This document shows, piece by piece, positions 8,259 to 17,359 of a stretch of 64,000 nt of DNA. Within the stretch, counting starts at the first letter, position 1. Every line of letters begins with the position of its first letter. The stretch is from positions 62,001-126,000 of the forward strand of contig NZ_JAZDCH010000004.1 in assembly GCF_036311905.1 (NCBI RefSeq), read 5' to 3'. The notes beneath the pieces were generated by a model. It was given only the letters and a program-made list of their open reading frames with translations, was not told the origin of the DNA and searched no databases. The DNA is from Brachybacterium sp036311905. GTDB lineage: Bacteria; Actinomycetota; Actinomycetes; Actinomycetales; Dermabacteraceae. A program made the position numbers and the translations under genes.

Positions 8259-9815
8259 TCAGTAGTCGAAGGCGAGGGTGGGGGTGTCCAGCTCGTCCGT
8301 GTCCGGATCCCGCTGCGGCAGCGGCACGCCCTTCAGAGCGGCCTGCTGCATCATCCGGAACCAGATCACCGCGAGCACGCCGTACACCAGGGTGAAGGCG
8401 ACGAGCGAGGTCACGACCATCCACGCGGGATGACCGGAGACGCCCTGCAGGGTCATGAGGCGCACCGTCGGATCGTCCGGATTGGGGTGGACCACCCAGG
8501 GCTGACGGCCGATCTCCGTGAACACCCAGCCCGCGGCGTTGGCGAGGAAGGGCATCGGGATCGCGAGCACCGCGAACCACTTCAGGGCCCTCGACCCGGT
8601 GGTGCGGGCGTTCTCGCCCTTCCCGCGGGTGACCCACAGCGCCCAGACGGCGAGGATCCCGCTGAAGGCGGCGAGCCCCATCATCAGGCGGAAGGACCAG
8701 TAGGTGACGAACAGGTTCGGTCGGTAGTCGACCTCCACCTCGTTGCCGTGCACGTCGATCGCGGTGGCGCCGAACTCCTCCTTGTAGAGCTCGTTGAGGT
8801 CCTCCACGCCCATCAACGTCGCGTCGAAGGTGTGCGTGGCGAGGAAGGAGGTCACGTACGGCACCTCGATGAGGTGGGTGACGTCCTCGCACTGCTCGGA
8901 GAAGGCGTCGGGGCCGCCGACGGTGAGGATCGAGAAGCTCGCCCCGGTCTCGGTCACGCACAGCGCCTCGGCCGACGCCATCTTCATCGGCTGCTGCTTG
9001 AACATGATCTGGGCCTGGAAGTCACCCGAGATCACCAGCACTACGGCGGAGAGGAACATCATCGCCACGCCGAAGCGGAGGGTGGGGCGGAAGAGGTCGC
9101 GGGCGGCGAGATGGTGATCGCGCCCCTCGGCGGTCTCGCGGCCCAGCTCGTCGGCCTTCCGATGATGCTTGACCATGTGCCAGGCGGCGATGCCGGTGAC
9201 GAAGGCGCCCGCCACGAGCCACGCCCCGGAGATGACGTGCGGGAAGGCGGCGAGGGCGGTGATGTTGGTGAGGACCGCCCACAGCGAGCCCTGAGAGGGG
9301 TCGAGCTCGGCCCGCCCGGTCTCGGGGTTGAGCACGGCGCCGACGGGGTGCTGCATGAACGAGTTCGCGGCGATGATGAAGTACGCCGAGAGCATGGTGC
9401 CGATCGCGACCGCCCAGATCGTCAACAGGTGGATCTTCTCGGGCAGCTTGCCCCAGCCGAAGATCCACAGTCCCAGGAAGACGGACTCGAGGAAGAAGGC
9501 CGCCAGGCCCTCGAGGGCGAGCGGCGCGCCGAAGACGTCGCCGACGTAGCGCGCGTACTCGGACCAGTTCATGCCGAACTGGAACTCCTGGACGATGCCG
9601 GTCGCGACGCCGATGCCGAAGTTGACGATCAGCATCGAGCCGAAGAACTTCGTCACGCGGGTCCAGGCGTCCTTCCGGACGGGGTCCTTCGCCCGGACCG
9701 CGAAGGTCTGCAGCAGGGCGACCATGAGCGAGAGGCCTATGGTCAGCGGCACGAAGATGAAGTGGTACACGGTGGTGATGCCGAACTGCCACCGTGCGAG
9801 ATCGAGGGCTTCCAT
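8259..9815 (-). CDS. cydA: Cytochrome bd ubiquinol/menaquinol oxidase subunit I
   Basis: Quinol-oxidising, haem-bearing subunit of cytochrome bd, in the cytoplasmic membrane. The 518 residues match the usual length. The N-terminus MEALDLARWQFGITTVYHF contains the conserved His ligand region of the first helix. Later motifs are RQPWVV (after WVFTEIG), QQPMKMASAEA in the Q-loop area, and FSGILAVWALW. The ATG at 9815 is preceded by GGGAGGAT at good spacing. It heads the cydA-B-D-C-kinase operon; its promoter must lie in 9816-10202. Expression is expected to rise when oxygen is limiting, as known for the family. Confidence 0.97.
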   Translation of the reverse strand: MEALDLARWQFGITTVYHFIFVPLTIGLSLMVALLQTFAVRAKDPVRKDAWTRVTKFFGSMLIVNFGIGVATGIVQEFQFGMNWSEYARYVGDVFGAPLALEGLAAFFLESVFLGLWIFGWGKLPEKIHLLTIWAVAIGTMLSAYFIIAANSFMQHPVGAVLNPETGRAELDPSQGSLWAVLTNITALAAFPHVISGAWLVAGAFVTGIAAWHMVKHHRKADELGRETAEGRDHHLAARDLFRPTLRFGVAMMFLSAVVLVISGDFQAQIMFKQQPMKMASAEALCVTETGASFSILTVGGPDAFSEQCEDVTHLIEVPYVTSFLATHTFDATLMGVEDLNELYKEEFGATAIDVHGNEVEVDYRPNLFVTYWSFRLMMGLAAFSGILAVWALWVTRGKGENARTTGSRALKWFAVLAIPMPFLANAAGWVFTEIGRQPWVVHPNPDDPTVRLMTLQGVSGHPAWMVVTSLVAFTLVYGVLAVIWFRMMQQAALKGVPLPQRDPDTDELDTPTLAFDY

Positions 9816-10202
9816 AGGGATCCTCCCGGGAGTACGACACGCTGTCACGAAACCTACGGCGCAGGTCGCGGGACCTCGGGGACCATGGTCCTCTCCCGTG
9901 CTCCCGAGGGCCAGCGGGGCACGCCCGGACCGGAGACCCGACGCACCGGGGCGGGCGCCCCTCGCTGTGCCATACTGACCACGGCGCTCCTCCGCCCCGC
10001 ACCGGGTGGAGGAACCTCCCGGCGTCGGACCCGTCGGTGCACCGGCCACGCGAACCTCGCGACCGCTGTGCTCCCGCGACCGGCATCGCTGCGCTCCCTC
10101 CCAGGGAGCTGCGCGACGGCGAGGGCCTCAGACTTCCGTCCCCAGGGACGATGATCATCCGGGACCAGGGTGCGCTGGACCCGCCAGAAGGAGACGGCCC
10201 CC
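9816..10202. promoter_or_regulatory. Divergent intergenic region between cydA and rne
   Basis: This 387-bp stretch has no convincing gene and separates the divergent cyd operon and rne. Near cydA, positions 9834-9850 hold an imperfect dyad (CGACA, then TGTCACG) that could be an operator; it is not a clear match to the Rex consensus. An AAGGAG-type ribosome site at about 10188-10194 precedes the rne ATG. Promoters for both genes must lie here, but I cannot assign -35/-10 boxes with confidence. Confidence 0.45.
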
Positions 10203-13031
10203 ATGGCTGACAGCACCACCACCCCCGATCCCGAGCAGACGGGACAGGACCCCCAGGCCCCGGCCCCCGCGCGTCGTCGCCGCCGCGCTGCGGGCGCCCC
10301 CGCTGGCGCTCCCGCCCCGGTCGTCGTCGAGGAGGCCGCGCCGAGCGCGCCCCGCACCGTCGTCGCCGCGCAGAGCGAGGAGCCCGCGGAGCCGACGATC
10401 ATCGCCCCCAAGCGCACCCGTCGTCGGGCCGGCGCACCCGCCGGTGCCCCCGAGCCGGTCGCCGCACCGGAGCCGTCGGCCGCGTCGAGCCGTGTGGCCG
10501 AGGAGGTAGACCGGGCCGACGAGATCAACGCGGCTGACGAGGTCGACGAGTCGAGCGATACCAGCGAGGCGCAGGAGACGACGGAGACCGAGCCGCGCCC
10601 CGACTCCGTGGTCGAGGACCTCCGGGCCCTGGCCTCTTCGCGCTCCGAGGAGAACGCCGACGAGGACGAGGACCGCGCCCGCCGCCGCGAGCAGGTGCAG
10701 CTCGACTTCGCGTCCCTGCTCTTCCAGGCACCCACCCCGCGTCCCGCCGTCGAGCGCTCCGCCGAGGACTCGCGCCGCGGCGCCGAGGACGAGGACGACG
10801 ACGTGCAGGAACGGTCTGACCGGGCTGATCGCGCTTCCCGCCGCGACCGCAACGACCGGGACGACCGGGACGAGAGCGACTCCTCCGACGGCGAGGACCG
10901 CGACGGCTCGACCGAGGACTCCTCCGACGAGCAGCAGAGCTCGTCCGGCGGGTCCCGCCGTCGCCGTCGCCGCGGCGGCCGCGGACGTCGCGGCCGGGGC
11001 CGGGGCGAGGACGGCCGCGGCGAGGACGAGGACTCCACCGAGGGCAGCGAGGACTCCGGCTCCGCCGCGGACACCGAGCGCTCCGCGGAGCGCGGCGACT
11101 CCGCCGACGCCACGGACACCTCCGAGACCGGGGACTCCGAGGACGAGAGCGGCGAGGACGGCGGCTCGGGTTCGGGTTCCACCAGCTCCCGCCGTCGGCG
11201 TCGCCGCCGCCGCTCGGGCAGCTCCTCCGACGACTCCACCTCGCCCGATGACCCGCCGAACACGGTGGTCAAGGTCCGCGAGGCCCGGGACGAGGTCAAG
11301 GCCGTCAAGGGCTCGACCCGCCTGGAGGCCAAGCGCCAGCGCCGCCGCGAGGGCCGCGACGCGGGCCGCCGCCGCAACGTGATCACCGAGGCGGAGTTCC
11401 TGGCCCGCCGCGAGTCGGTCAAGCGCTCGATGGTCGTGCGCGAGCGTCCGGGCCGCACCCAGATCGCGGTGCTCGAGGACGACGTGCTCGTCGAGCACTA
11501 CGTCGCGCAGAAGGCCCAGACCTCGATGGTCGGCAACGTCTACCTCGGCAAGGTGCAGAACGTGCTGCCGTCGATGGAGGCCGCCTTCGTCGACATCGGC
11601 AAGGGCCGCAACGCCGTGCTCTACGCGGGCGAGGTGAACTGGGATGCCGTGGGCCTCGAGGGGCAGCCGCGCCGCATCGAGCTCGCCCTGAAGAGCGGCG
11701 ACTCGGTGCTGGTCCAGGTCACCAAGGACCCGATCGGCCACAAGGGCGCGCGTCTGACCAGCCAGATCTCCCTGCCCGGGCGCTATGTCGTCTTCGTGCC
11801 CGGCGGCTCCATGACCGGCATCTCCCGCAAGCTGCCCGACACCGAGCGGGCGCGCCTGAAGAAGCTCATGCGCCAGCTGATTCCCGAGGACGCGGGCGTC
11901 ATCGTGCGCACCGCCGCCGAGGGCGCGAGCGAGGAGGAGCTGACCCACGACGTCGAGCGCCTCCGCGCCCAGTGGGAGAAGATCACCAAGGCGCAGAAGT
12001 CGAAGTCCGCGCCGGTGGCCCTCTCCCAGGAGCCGGACATCGCCATCAAGGTCGTGCGCGATGTCTTCAACGAGGACTTCACCTCGCTCATCGTCGAGGG
12101 CGCCCAGGTCCACGACGACGTCCACGAATACGTCTCCGATGTCGCCCCGGATCTCCTCGAGCGGGTCACCCGCCACGTGGGGGAGAAGGACGTCTTCGCC
12201 AAGCACCGCATCGACGAGCAGCTGCTGAAGGCTATGGACCGCAAGGTCTACCTGCCCTCCGGCGGTTCGCTCGTGATCGACCGCACCGAGGCCATGACCG
12301 TGGTCGACGTCAACACCGGCAAGTTCACCGGCTCCGGCGGCTCCCTCGAGGAGACCGTCACCAAGAACAACCTCGAGGCGGCCGAGGAGATCGTGCGCCA
12401 GCTGCGGCTGCGCGACATCGGCGGCATCATCGTCATCGACTTCATCGACATGGTGCTCGAGTCCAACCGGGACCTCGTGCTGCGTCGCCTCGTCGAGTGC
12501 CTCGGCCGGGATCGCACCAAGCACCAGGTCGCCGAGGTCACCTCGCTCGGCCTGGTGCAGATGACCCGCAAGCGCGTGGGCCAGGGACTCGTCGAGACCT
12601 TCTCCACCACCTGCGAGCACTGCCACGGCCGGGGTCTCGTCGTCGACCTCGACGGCGAGCACCAGCACTCCGGCGGAGGCAACGGCTCGGGCGGCAGCGG
12701 CGGCGGATCCGGCGAGGAGGGCTCCTCGAAGTCCTCCAAGCGGCGCAGCCGGCGCTCCCGCGGCGGGGCGAAGGAGGAGTCGACCTCGCACGAGGAGCTC
12801 GACGGCGAGGTCCACCGCCTCGCCGGCGACGCCGACTCCCGCGCCCTCGCCCGCGCGACCATCGCCTCGATCGCGGCGGCCTCCGCGGGGCATGCCGCCC
12901 CCGAGGTCACCGTGGACGGCGAGGTCGTGGCGGTCGCGCAGGACGCGGCTCCCGCGTCGGGCGACACGCCCGAGGCGGAGTCTGACGGCGAGTCCCAGAC
13001 CTCGCCGGAGACCGGATCCGCGGGGGAGTGA
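10203..13031 (+). CDS. rne: Ribonuclease E/G family endoribonuclease
   Basis: Central mRNA- and rRNA-processing endonuclease. Of 942 residues, the first 390 or so are a disordered arm rich in Glu/Asp, Ser and Arg, with two copies of an Arg-rich AGAPAGAP motif (about residues 25-38 and 67-76) and basic blocks such as RRRRRRGGRGRRGRGRG-type stretches. The catalytic half follows: S1 RNA-binding domain near 442 (VYLGKVQNVLPSMEAAFVDI), DNase I-like catalytic site with DVNTGKFTG near 701 and VIDFIDM, and the CEHCHGRG zinc-link near 803. The arm is N-terminal, not C-terminal as in E. coli, a common actinobacterial layout. ATG 10203 is chosen for its AAGGAG site. Confidence 0.95.
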   Translation: MADSTTTPDPEQTGQDPQAPAPARRRRRAAGAPAGAPAPVVVEEAAPSAPRTVVAAQSEEPAEPTIIAPKRTRRRAGAPAGAPEPVAAPEPSAASSRVAEEVDRADEINAADEVDESSDTSEAQETTETEPRPDSVVEDLRALASSRSEENADEDEDRARRREQVQLDFASLLFQAPTPRPAVERSAEDSRRGAEDEDDDVQERSDRADRASRRDRNDRDDRDESDSSDGEDRDGSTEDSSDEQQSSSGGSRRRRRRGGRGRRGRGRGEDGRGEDEDSTEGSEDSGSAADTERSAERGDSADATDTSETGDSEDESGEDGGSGSGSTSSRRRRRRRRSGSSSDDSTSPDDPPNTVVKVREARDEVKAVKGSTRLEAKRQRRREGRDAGRRRNVITEAEFLARRESVKRSMVVRERPGRTQIAVLEDDVLVEHYVAQKAQTSMVGNVYLGKVQNVLPSMEAAFVDIGKGRNAVLYAGEVNWDAVGLEGQPRRIELALKSGDSVLVQVTKDPIGHKGARLTSQISLPGRYVVFVPGGSMTGISRKLPDTERARLKKLMRQLIPEDAGVIVRTAAEGASEEELTHDVERLRAQWEKITKAQKSKSAPVALSQEPDIAIKVVRDVFNEDFTSLIVEGAQVHDDVHEYVSDVAPDLLERVTRHVGEKDVFAKHRIDEQLLKAMDRKVYLPSGGSLVIDRTEAMTVVDVNTGKFTGSGGSLEETVTKNNLEAAEEIVRQLRLRDIGGIIVIDFIDMVLESNRDLVLRRLVECLGRDRTKHQVAEVTSLGLVQMTRKRVGQGLVETFSTTCEHCHGRGLVVDLDGEHQHSGGGNGSGGSGGGSGEEGSSKSSKRRSRRSRGGAKEESTSHEELDGEVHRLAGDADSRALARATIASIAAASAGHAAPEVTVDGEVVAVAQDAAPASGDTPEAESDGESQTSPETGSAGE

Positions 13032-13084
13032 CCCGTTCCACACCGGGTGTGACCGCGTTCTCGCAGGTCGCAGGCTCCCAGTGG

Positions 13085-13113
13085 TTGACCGGCCGTTCAC
13101 GGGATCGTAAGCT
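13085..13113 (+). promoter_or_regulatory. Predicted sigma-A promoter of rplU-rpmA
   Basis: TTGACC at 13085-13090 and TAAGCT at 13108-13113 are separated by exactly 17 bp, close to housekeeping promoter consensus. They lie 150 bp upstream of the rplU start in the 234-bp gap after rne. The long leader that would result could hold the L21-dependent or other leader control known from some bacteria, but I see no specific structure. Confidence 0.6.
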
Positions 13114-13265
13114 GATCCCTGGCGCAAACGCGTCGCAGTCGTGTCCCCGGTGTGCACCGCGCGACCGCATCTCCCGCTCTCGGGCGGTCGACGGTCGCAG
13201 GTCCGCGGTTCGCTCCGAGCGGGGCGCATGACTCATGAGCAGAACTCACAAGATGGAGCAGTGAC

Positions 13266-13574
13266 GTGGTGTACGCAATCGTCCGCGCAGGCGGTCGTCA
13301 GGAGAAGGTGTCGGTCGGCGACACCATCGTGATCAACCGCGTGGCCGGCGAGACGGGCGACAGCATCGAGCTCGCTCCCGTGCTGCTGGTCGACGGTGAC
13401 AAGGTGACCTCCGCCCAGGCCGATCTGGCCAAGGTGACGGTCTCCGCCGAGAAGGTCGAGGACCTCCGCGGCCCGAAGATCCGCATCCTCAAGTACAAGA
13501 ACAAGACGGGCTACAAGAAGCGCCAGGGCCACCGCCAGGAGCTCACGCGCCTCAAGATCACCGGCATCGCCTGA
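13266..13574 (+). CDS. rplU: 50S ribosomal protein L21
   Basis: Large-subunit r-protein that binds 23S rRNA. The 102-residue protein has the typical start (M/V)VYAIVRAGGRQEKVSVGD, the internal VAGETGDSIELAPVLLVDG, and the family's C-terminal KNKTGYKKRQGHRQELT motif. Two consecutive GTG codons (13266 and 13269) make the exact start ambiguous by one residue. rpmA follows 44 bp downstream, the conserved L21-L27 pair. Confidence 0.97.
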   Translation: MVYAIVRAGGRQEKVSVGDTIVINRVAGETGDSIELAPVLLVDGDKVTSAQADLAKVTVSAEKVEDLRGPKIRILKYKNKTGYKKRQGHRQELTRLKITGIA

Positions 13575-13618
13575 TCACCCCCAGAGACGTCTGAAGACTC
13601 GAGAGAAGGTCATCCCTC

Positions 13619-13873
13619 ATGGCACATAAGAAGGGCGCAAGCTCCTCCAAGAACGGTCGCGACTCGAACGCCCAGCGCCTCGGCGTGAAGCGCTTCGGCG
13701 GCCAGGTCGTCGGCGCCGGCGAGATCCTCATCCGCCAGCGCGGCACCTCGATCCACCCCGGTGACGGCGTGGGTCGCGGCAAGGACGACACCCTGTTCGC
13801 GCTCACCGCGGGCACCGTCCAGTTCGGTCGCAAGCGCGACCGTCGCGTGGTCAGCGTCGTCGAGACCGCCTGA
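13619..13873 (+). CDS. rpmA: 50S ribosomal protein L27
   Basis: Large-subunit r-protein whose N-terminal tail reaches towards the peptidyl-transferase centre. The 84-residue protein starts directly with MAHKKGASSSKNGRDSN, so it is the form without the cleavable N-terminal extension found in Firmicutes. The rest (RLGVKRFGGQVVGAGEIL, RQRGTSIHPG) is typical. It is preceded by GAGAAGG as ribosome site. Confidence 0.98.
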   Translation: MAHKKGASSSKNGRDSNAQRLGVKRFGGQVVGAGEILIRQRGTSIHPGDGVGRGKDDTLFALTAGTVQFGRKRDRRVVSVVETA

Positions 13874-13880
13874 TTCACCC

Positions 13881-13944
13881 GTCCCGGCCCGCCGGGACAC
13901 TCAGCGTTCCCTCGAGGGGCGGAGCCGACCGTGCTCCGCCCCTC
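13881..13944 (+). terminator. Two strong hairpins between rpmA and obg
   Basis: Two consecutive perfect inverted repeats fill much of the 107-bp rpmA-obg gap. The first has arms GTCCCGGC (13881-13888) and GCCGGGAC (13891-13898). The second has 11-bp arms GAGGGGCGGAG (13914-13924) and CTCCGCCCCTC (13934-13944). Neither has a U-tract, which fits the T-less terminators or attenuators of high-GC actinobacteria. They may lower obg expression relative to the r-protein genes. Confidence 0.5.
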
Positions 13945-13980
13945 GCGGCATCCCACCCCAGCAGCAGGGAGATCCCACCC

Positions 13981-15489
13981 ATGGCCACCTTCGTCGATCG
14001 CGTCGTCCTCCAGGTCGTCGCCGGGTCCGGCGGCCACGGCGCCGCCTCCATCCGGCGTGAGAAGTTCAAGCCCCTCGCGGGCCCCGACGGCGCCAACGGC
14101 GGCCGCGGCGGGGACGTGATCCTCGAGGTCGACGCCTCGACCACGACCCTGCTGAGCTACCACCACAAGCCCCACCAGCGCGCGACGGGCGGCCACTTCG
14201 GCATGGGCGACCTGCGCCACGGGGCCCGCGGCGAGGACCTCATCCTCCCCGTGCCCGACGGCACCGTGGTGAGCGACGACCAGGGCCGCGTCCTCGCGGA
14301 CATGGTCGGCATCGGCACCCGCTTCATCGCCGCCCGTGGCGGCAACGGCGGCCTCGGCAACGCGGCCCTCGCCTCGAAGCAGCGCAAGGCCCCGGGCTTC
14401 GCCCTGCTCGGCGAGCCGGGCCAGGAGCGCACCCTCACCCTCGAGCTGAAGTCCGTGGCGGACGTCGCCCTCGTCGGCTTCCCGAGCGCCGGCAAGTCCT
14501 CGCTCATCGCCGCGATGAGCGCGGCCCGGCCGAAGATCGCCGACTACCCCTTCACCACCCTGGTCCCGAACCTCGGTGTGGTCGAGGCGGGGGACCACCG
14601 CTACACGATCGCCGATGTGCCCGGGCTGATCCCCGGCGCGAGCGAGGGCAAGGGCCTGGGCCTGGACTTCCTCCGCCACATCGAGCGCTGCCACGTGATC
14701 GTGCACGTCCTGGACGCGGCGACGATGGAGACGGACCGCGACCCCGTCGGCGACCTCGAGACCATCGAGGCGGAGCTGCGCGCCTACGACGCCGAGCTGC
14801 CGCTGATGGACCGCCCCTCCGTGATCGTGCTGAACAAGACCGACCTCCCCGACGGCGAGGACATGAGCGAGATGGTCCGTGACCGCCTCGCCGAGCGCGG
14901 GGTGCCGGTGCTCGAGGTCTCGGCCGTCTCCCGCAAGGGCCTGCGTGAGCTGTCCTTCGTGCTCGGCGATCTGGTCGAGCAGGCACGGGCGGCGCTGCCC
15001 GCCGCTCCGGTGGCCCCGATCGTGCTGACCCCGGAGGCCGTGGACGCGGAGGAGTTCCGTGTGGTCACCGAGCAGTACGACGGCGCGACCGCCTACCGCG
15101 TGCGCGGAGACAAGCCCGAGCGCTGGGTGCGCCAGACCGACTTCACCAACGACGAGGCCGTCGGCTTCCTCGCCGATCGCCTCGCGAAGCTCGGCGTCGA
15201 GGAGAAGCTCTTCGCCGCCGGCGCGGTCGCCGGCTCGGCCGTGATCATCGGTCCTGGACAGGACGCCGTGGTCTTCGACTGGGAGCCCACAATGGTGGGC
15301 GGCGCCGAGCTGCTCGGCGCCCGCGGCTCGGACCGCCGGCTCGAGGACCACCACCGCCCCACGCGCGATCAGAAGCGCGAGGAGCAGAAGGAGCGCACCG
15401 CCTCCCGCCTGGCCCGTCTCTCGGCGATGGAGGAGGAGCGCCGCGCCGGCCACTGGGCCGATCCGACGATCGACGACGAGGAGAACTGA
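13981..15489 (+). CDS. obg: Obg/CgtA family ribosome-assembly GTPase
   Basis: Essential GTPase acting in 50S assembly and stress/(p)ppGpp physiology. Of 502 residues, the glycine-rich Obg fold covers about 1-158 (GSGGHGAASIRREKF, DGANGGRGGDVIL). The G domain carries G1 GFPSAGKSS near 163, G3 DVPGLIPGASEGKGLG and G4 NKTD. A C-terminal OCT domain starts around 350 (EFRVVTEQYDGATAYRV), followed by an acidic/basic tail typical of actinobacterial Obg. The start ATG 13981 follows an AGCAGGGAG ribosome site. proB begins 3 bp after the stop. Confidence 0.97.
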   Translation: MATFVDRVVLQVVAGSGGHGAASIRREKFKPLAGPDGANGGRGGDVILEVDASTTTLLSYHHKPHQRATGGHFGMGDLRHGARGEDLILPVPDGTVVSDDQGRVLADMVGIGTRFIAARGGNGGLGNAALASKQRKAPGFALLGEPGQERTLTLELKSVADVALVGFPSAGKSSLIAAMSAARPKIADYPFTTLVPNLGVVEAGDHRYTIADVPGLIPGASEGKGLGLDFLRHIERCHVIVHVLDAATMETDRDPVGDLETIEAELRAYDAELPLMDRPSVIVLNKTDLPDGEDMSEMVRDRLAERGVPVLEVSAVSRKGLRELSFVLGDLVEQARAALPAAPVAPIVLTPEAVDAEEFRVVTEQYDGATAYRVRGDKPERWVRQTDFTNDEAVGFLADRLAKLGVEEKLFAAGAVAGSAVIIGPGQDAVVFDWEPTMVGGAELLGARGSDRRLEDHHRPTRDQKREEQKERTASRLARLSAMEEERRAGHWADPTIDDEEN

Positions 15490-15491
15490 CC

Positions 15492-16676
15492 ATGGTCACC
15501 GTCCCCGCGGAGCCGCATCAGCCGGCGCGTCTGCTCGCGCGCACCGACATCCCCGGACCGCGCCGCGCGGTGGTCAAGATCGGCTCCTCGAGCCTCACCC
15601 GCGCCGACGGGCACCTGGACGAGACGGCGCTGCGCCTCATCGCCGACCAGGTCGCCGAGCTCCTGCGCCAGGACTGGGACGTGGTGCTGGTGTCCTCCGG
15701 CGCGATCGCCGCGGCGCTCGGCCCGCTGGGACTCGAGACGCGTCCCCGGGACGTGCCCACCCAGCAGGCCTGCGCGGCCGTCGGCCAGACCCTGCTCGCG
15801 ACCGCCTGGGCGGCGGCCTTCGGTGCCCATGGCCGCCGTTCGGGACAGCTGCTGCTCACCGAGGCCGACGTGATCCGCCCCGACACCTATCGCAACGTGC
15901 GCTCGGCCCTCGAGGCGATGCTCACCATGGGCGTCATCCCGGTGATCAACGAGAACGACACCACGGCCACCCACGAGATCCGCTTCGGCGACAACGACCG
16001 CCTGGCCGCGCTCGTCGCCCAGCTGCTCGGCGCGGACCTGCTGGTGCTGCTCACCGACGTCGACGGGCTGTACACCAAGAACCCCGCCGACCCCGATGCC
16101 GAGCGGATCAGCGTGGTCGACGACTTCGCCGCCCTCGTGGATGTCAAGGTCGGCTCGGTCGGCTCGAAGGTCGGCACGGGCGGGATGGTCACCAAGCTCG
16201 ACGCCGCCCACCACGCCGCGACGACCGGCACCGCCACCGTGCTCACCCGCGCCTCCCGCTTCGGCGAAGCGGTCAGCGGGAAGGACGTCGGCACCTTCTT
16301 CCCGGCGCAGACCGGCCGGCGCCGCTCGCGCCTGGTGTGGCTGCGGTACGCGACCCGCGGTGCGGGCACCCTGCGCCTGGACGAGGGCGCGGCCGCCGCG
16401 ATCAGCTCGCGCCGACGCTCGCTCCTCGCGGTGGGCATCACCGCCGTGGACGGCGCCTTCTCCGCCGGGGTGCCGGTCGACATCGCCGCGCCCGACGGCA
16501 CCGTGATCGCCCGCGGCCTCGTCGCCTACGGGAGCGAGGACCTGCGGGTCATGGCCGGGCTGACCACCGCGGAGCTGCGGGAGCGGCTCGGGGAGAACTA
16601 CGGCCGCTCGGTGGTGCATCGCGATGCGATGGTCATCCTCGGCTCCCCGTTGCGCCCCACCGACGCGAGCGCCTGA
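15492..16676 (+). CDS. proB: Glutamate 5-kinase with PUA domain
   Basis: First enzyme of proline synthesis: phosphorylates glutamate to gamma-glutamyl phosphate, handed to ProA. The amino-acid kinase domain begins VVKIGSSSLTRADG near residue 29 and includes VSSGAIAAALGPLGL and the INENDTTA motif near 156. A PUA domain begins around 285 (AAAISSRRRSLLAVGIT). The 394-residue length is normal for the PUA-bearing form. It overlaps no other gene but ends 3 bp from the convergent dedA gene. proA is 680 bp downstream, separated by that inserted minus-strand gene. Confidence 0.96.
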   Translation: MVTVPAEPHQPARLLARTDIPGPRRAVVKIGSSSLTRADGHLDETALRLIADQVAELLRQDWDVVLVSSGAIAAALGPLGLETRPRDVPTQQACAAVGQTLLATAWAAAFGAHGRRSGQLLLTEADVIRPDTYRNVRSALEAMLTMGVIPVINENDTTATHEIRFGDNDRLAALVAQLLGADLLVLLTDVDGLYTKNPADPDAERISVVDDFAALVDVKVGSVGSKVGTGGMVTKLDAAHHAATTGTATVLTRASRFGEAVSGKDVGTFFPAQTGRRRSRLVWLRYATRGAGTLRLDEGAAAAISSRRRSLLAVGITAVDGAFSAGVPVDIAAPDGTVIARGLVAYGSEDLRVMAGLTTAELRERLGENYGRSVVHRDAMVILGSPLRPTDASA

Positions 16677-16679
16677 GGT

Positions 16680-17309
16680 TCAGGCCTCGGGGAGGACCAC
16701 GCCGGGTGAGCGGTCTCCGCTGGCGGCTCGGCTCGTGCGGACCCGCTCGATGATCAGGCCCACCAGCAGCGCGAAGCCGACGCCGAGCAGCACGCCCAGC
16801 AGCGGCTGGTCGCGGAAGGCGAGCCCGCCGATCATGCCGATCCCGACGTTGTAGATCGCCCAGGCCGAACCGGCCAGCAGCGCCCAGGCCACGAACCGCC
16901 AGCGCGGGTAACGGACCATGCCCGAGGCGAGCGAGGTCGCGGTGCGGCCGCCCGGGATGAAGCGGGCGCCGACGATCAGCATGCCGCCGCGGCCGAGCAG
17001 CCCCCGTTCGGCCCAGGCGAAGAGCTTCTCCCCGGCCTGGAACCGACGCAGGCGCTGGGCGAGGGGCCCGGCCCGCCGACCCAGGTGGTGCGCCGTGACA
17101 TCGCCGATCAGGGCGCCCGCGACCGTCGCGGCCAGCAGCCACCAGGCCTCGGGGGAGGACTGCACCACGGCGTACGCCCCCGCCGTGATCACCACGGTCT
17201 CGCCCGGCATCACCGGGAGCACGGAGTCGATCGCCACCACCGTGAGCACGACGAGGTAGAGCCATGGCGACGCCATGACCACGTCGAGCAGGTGCATCAC
17301 GGAGTCCAT
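16680..17309 (-). CDS. DedA/VTT-family membrane protein
   Basis: Integral membrane protein of 209 residues in the DedA (SNARE-associated/VTT) family, some members of which translocate undecaprenyl phosphate or other lipids. Family signs are the re-entrant motif GETVVITAGAYA near 34, LGRRAGPLAQ, and the FIPGGRTATSLASGM motif near 118, where the conserved F-xPGxR arginine is present. Four or five hydrophobic segments follow. It is inserted on the opposite strand between proB and proA, with a 50-bp divergent gap to proA. Specific substrate unknown. Confidence 0.87.
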   Translation of the reverse strand: MDSVMHLLDVVMASPWLYLVVLTVVAIDSVLPVMPGETVVITAGAYAVVQSSPEAWWLLAATVAGALIGDVTAHHLGRRAGPLAQRLRRFQAGEKLFAWAERGLLGRGGMLIVGARFIPGGRTATSLASGMVRYPRWRFVAWALLAGSAWAIYNVGIGMIGGLAFRDQPLLGVLLGVGFALLVGLIIERVRTSRAASGDRSPGVVLPEA

Positions 17310-17359
17310 TGACCAGACGCTACGGACCCCACCTGGGGGAACCCTCGTAGACTCCCCGC

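Noticed and set aside
10155..13229. 1024-codon open frame antisense to rne
   Set aside because: It mirrors the rne frame exactly and its protein is an Ala/Gly/Leu-rich, low-complexity string with no domain. High GC removes stop codons from the opposite frame.
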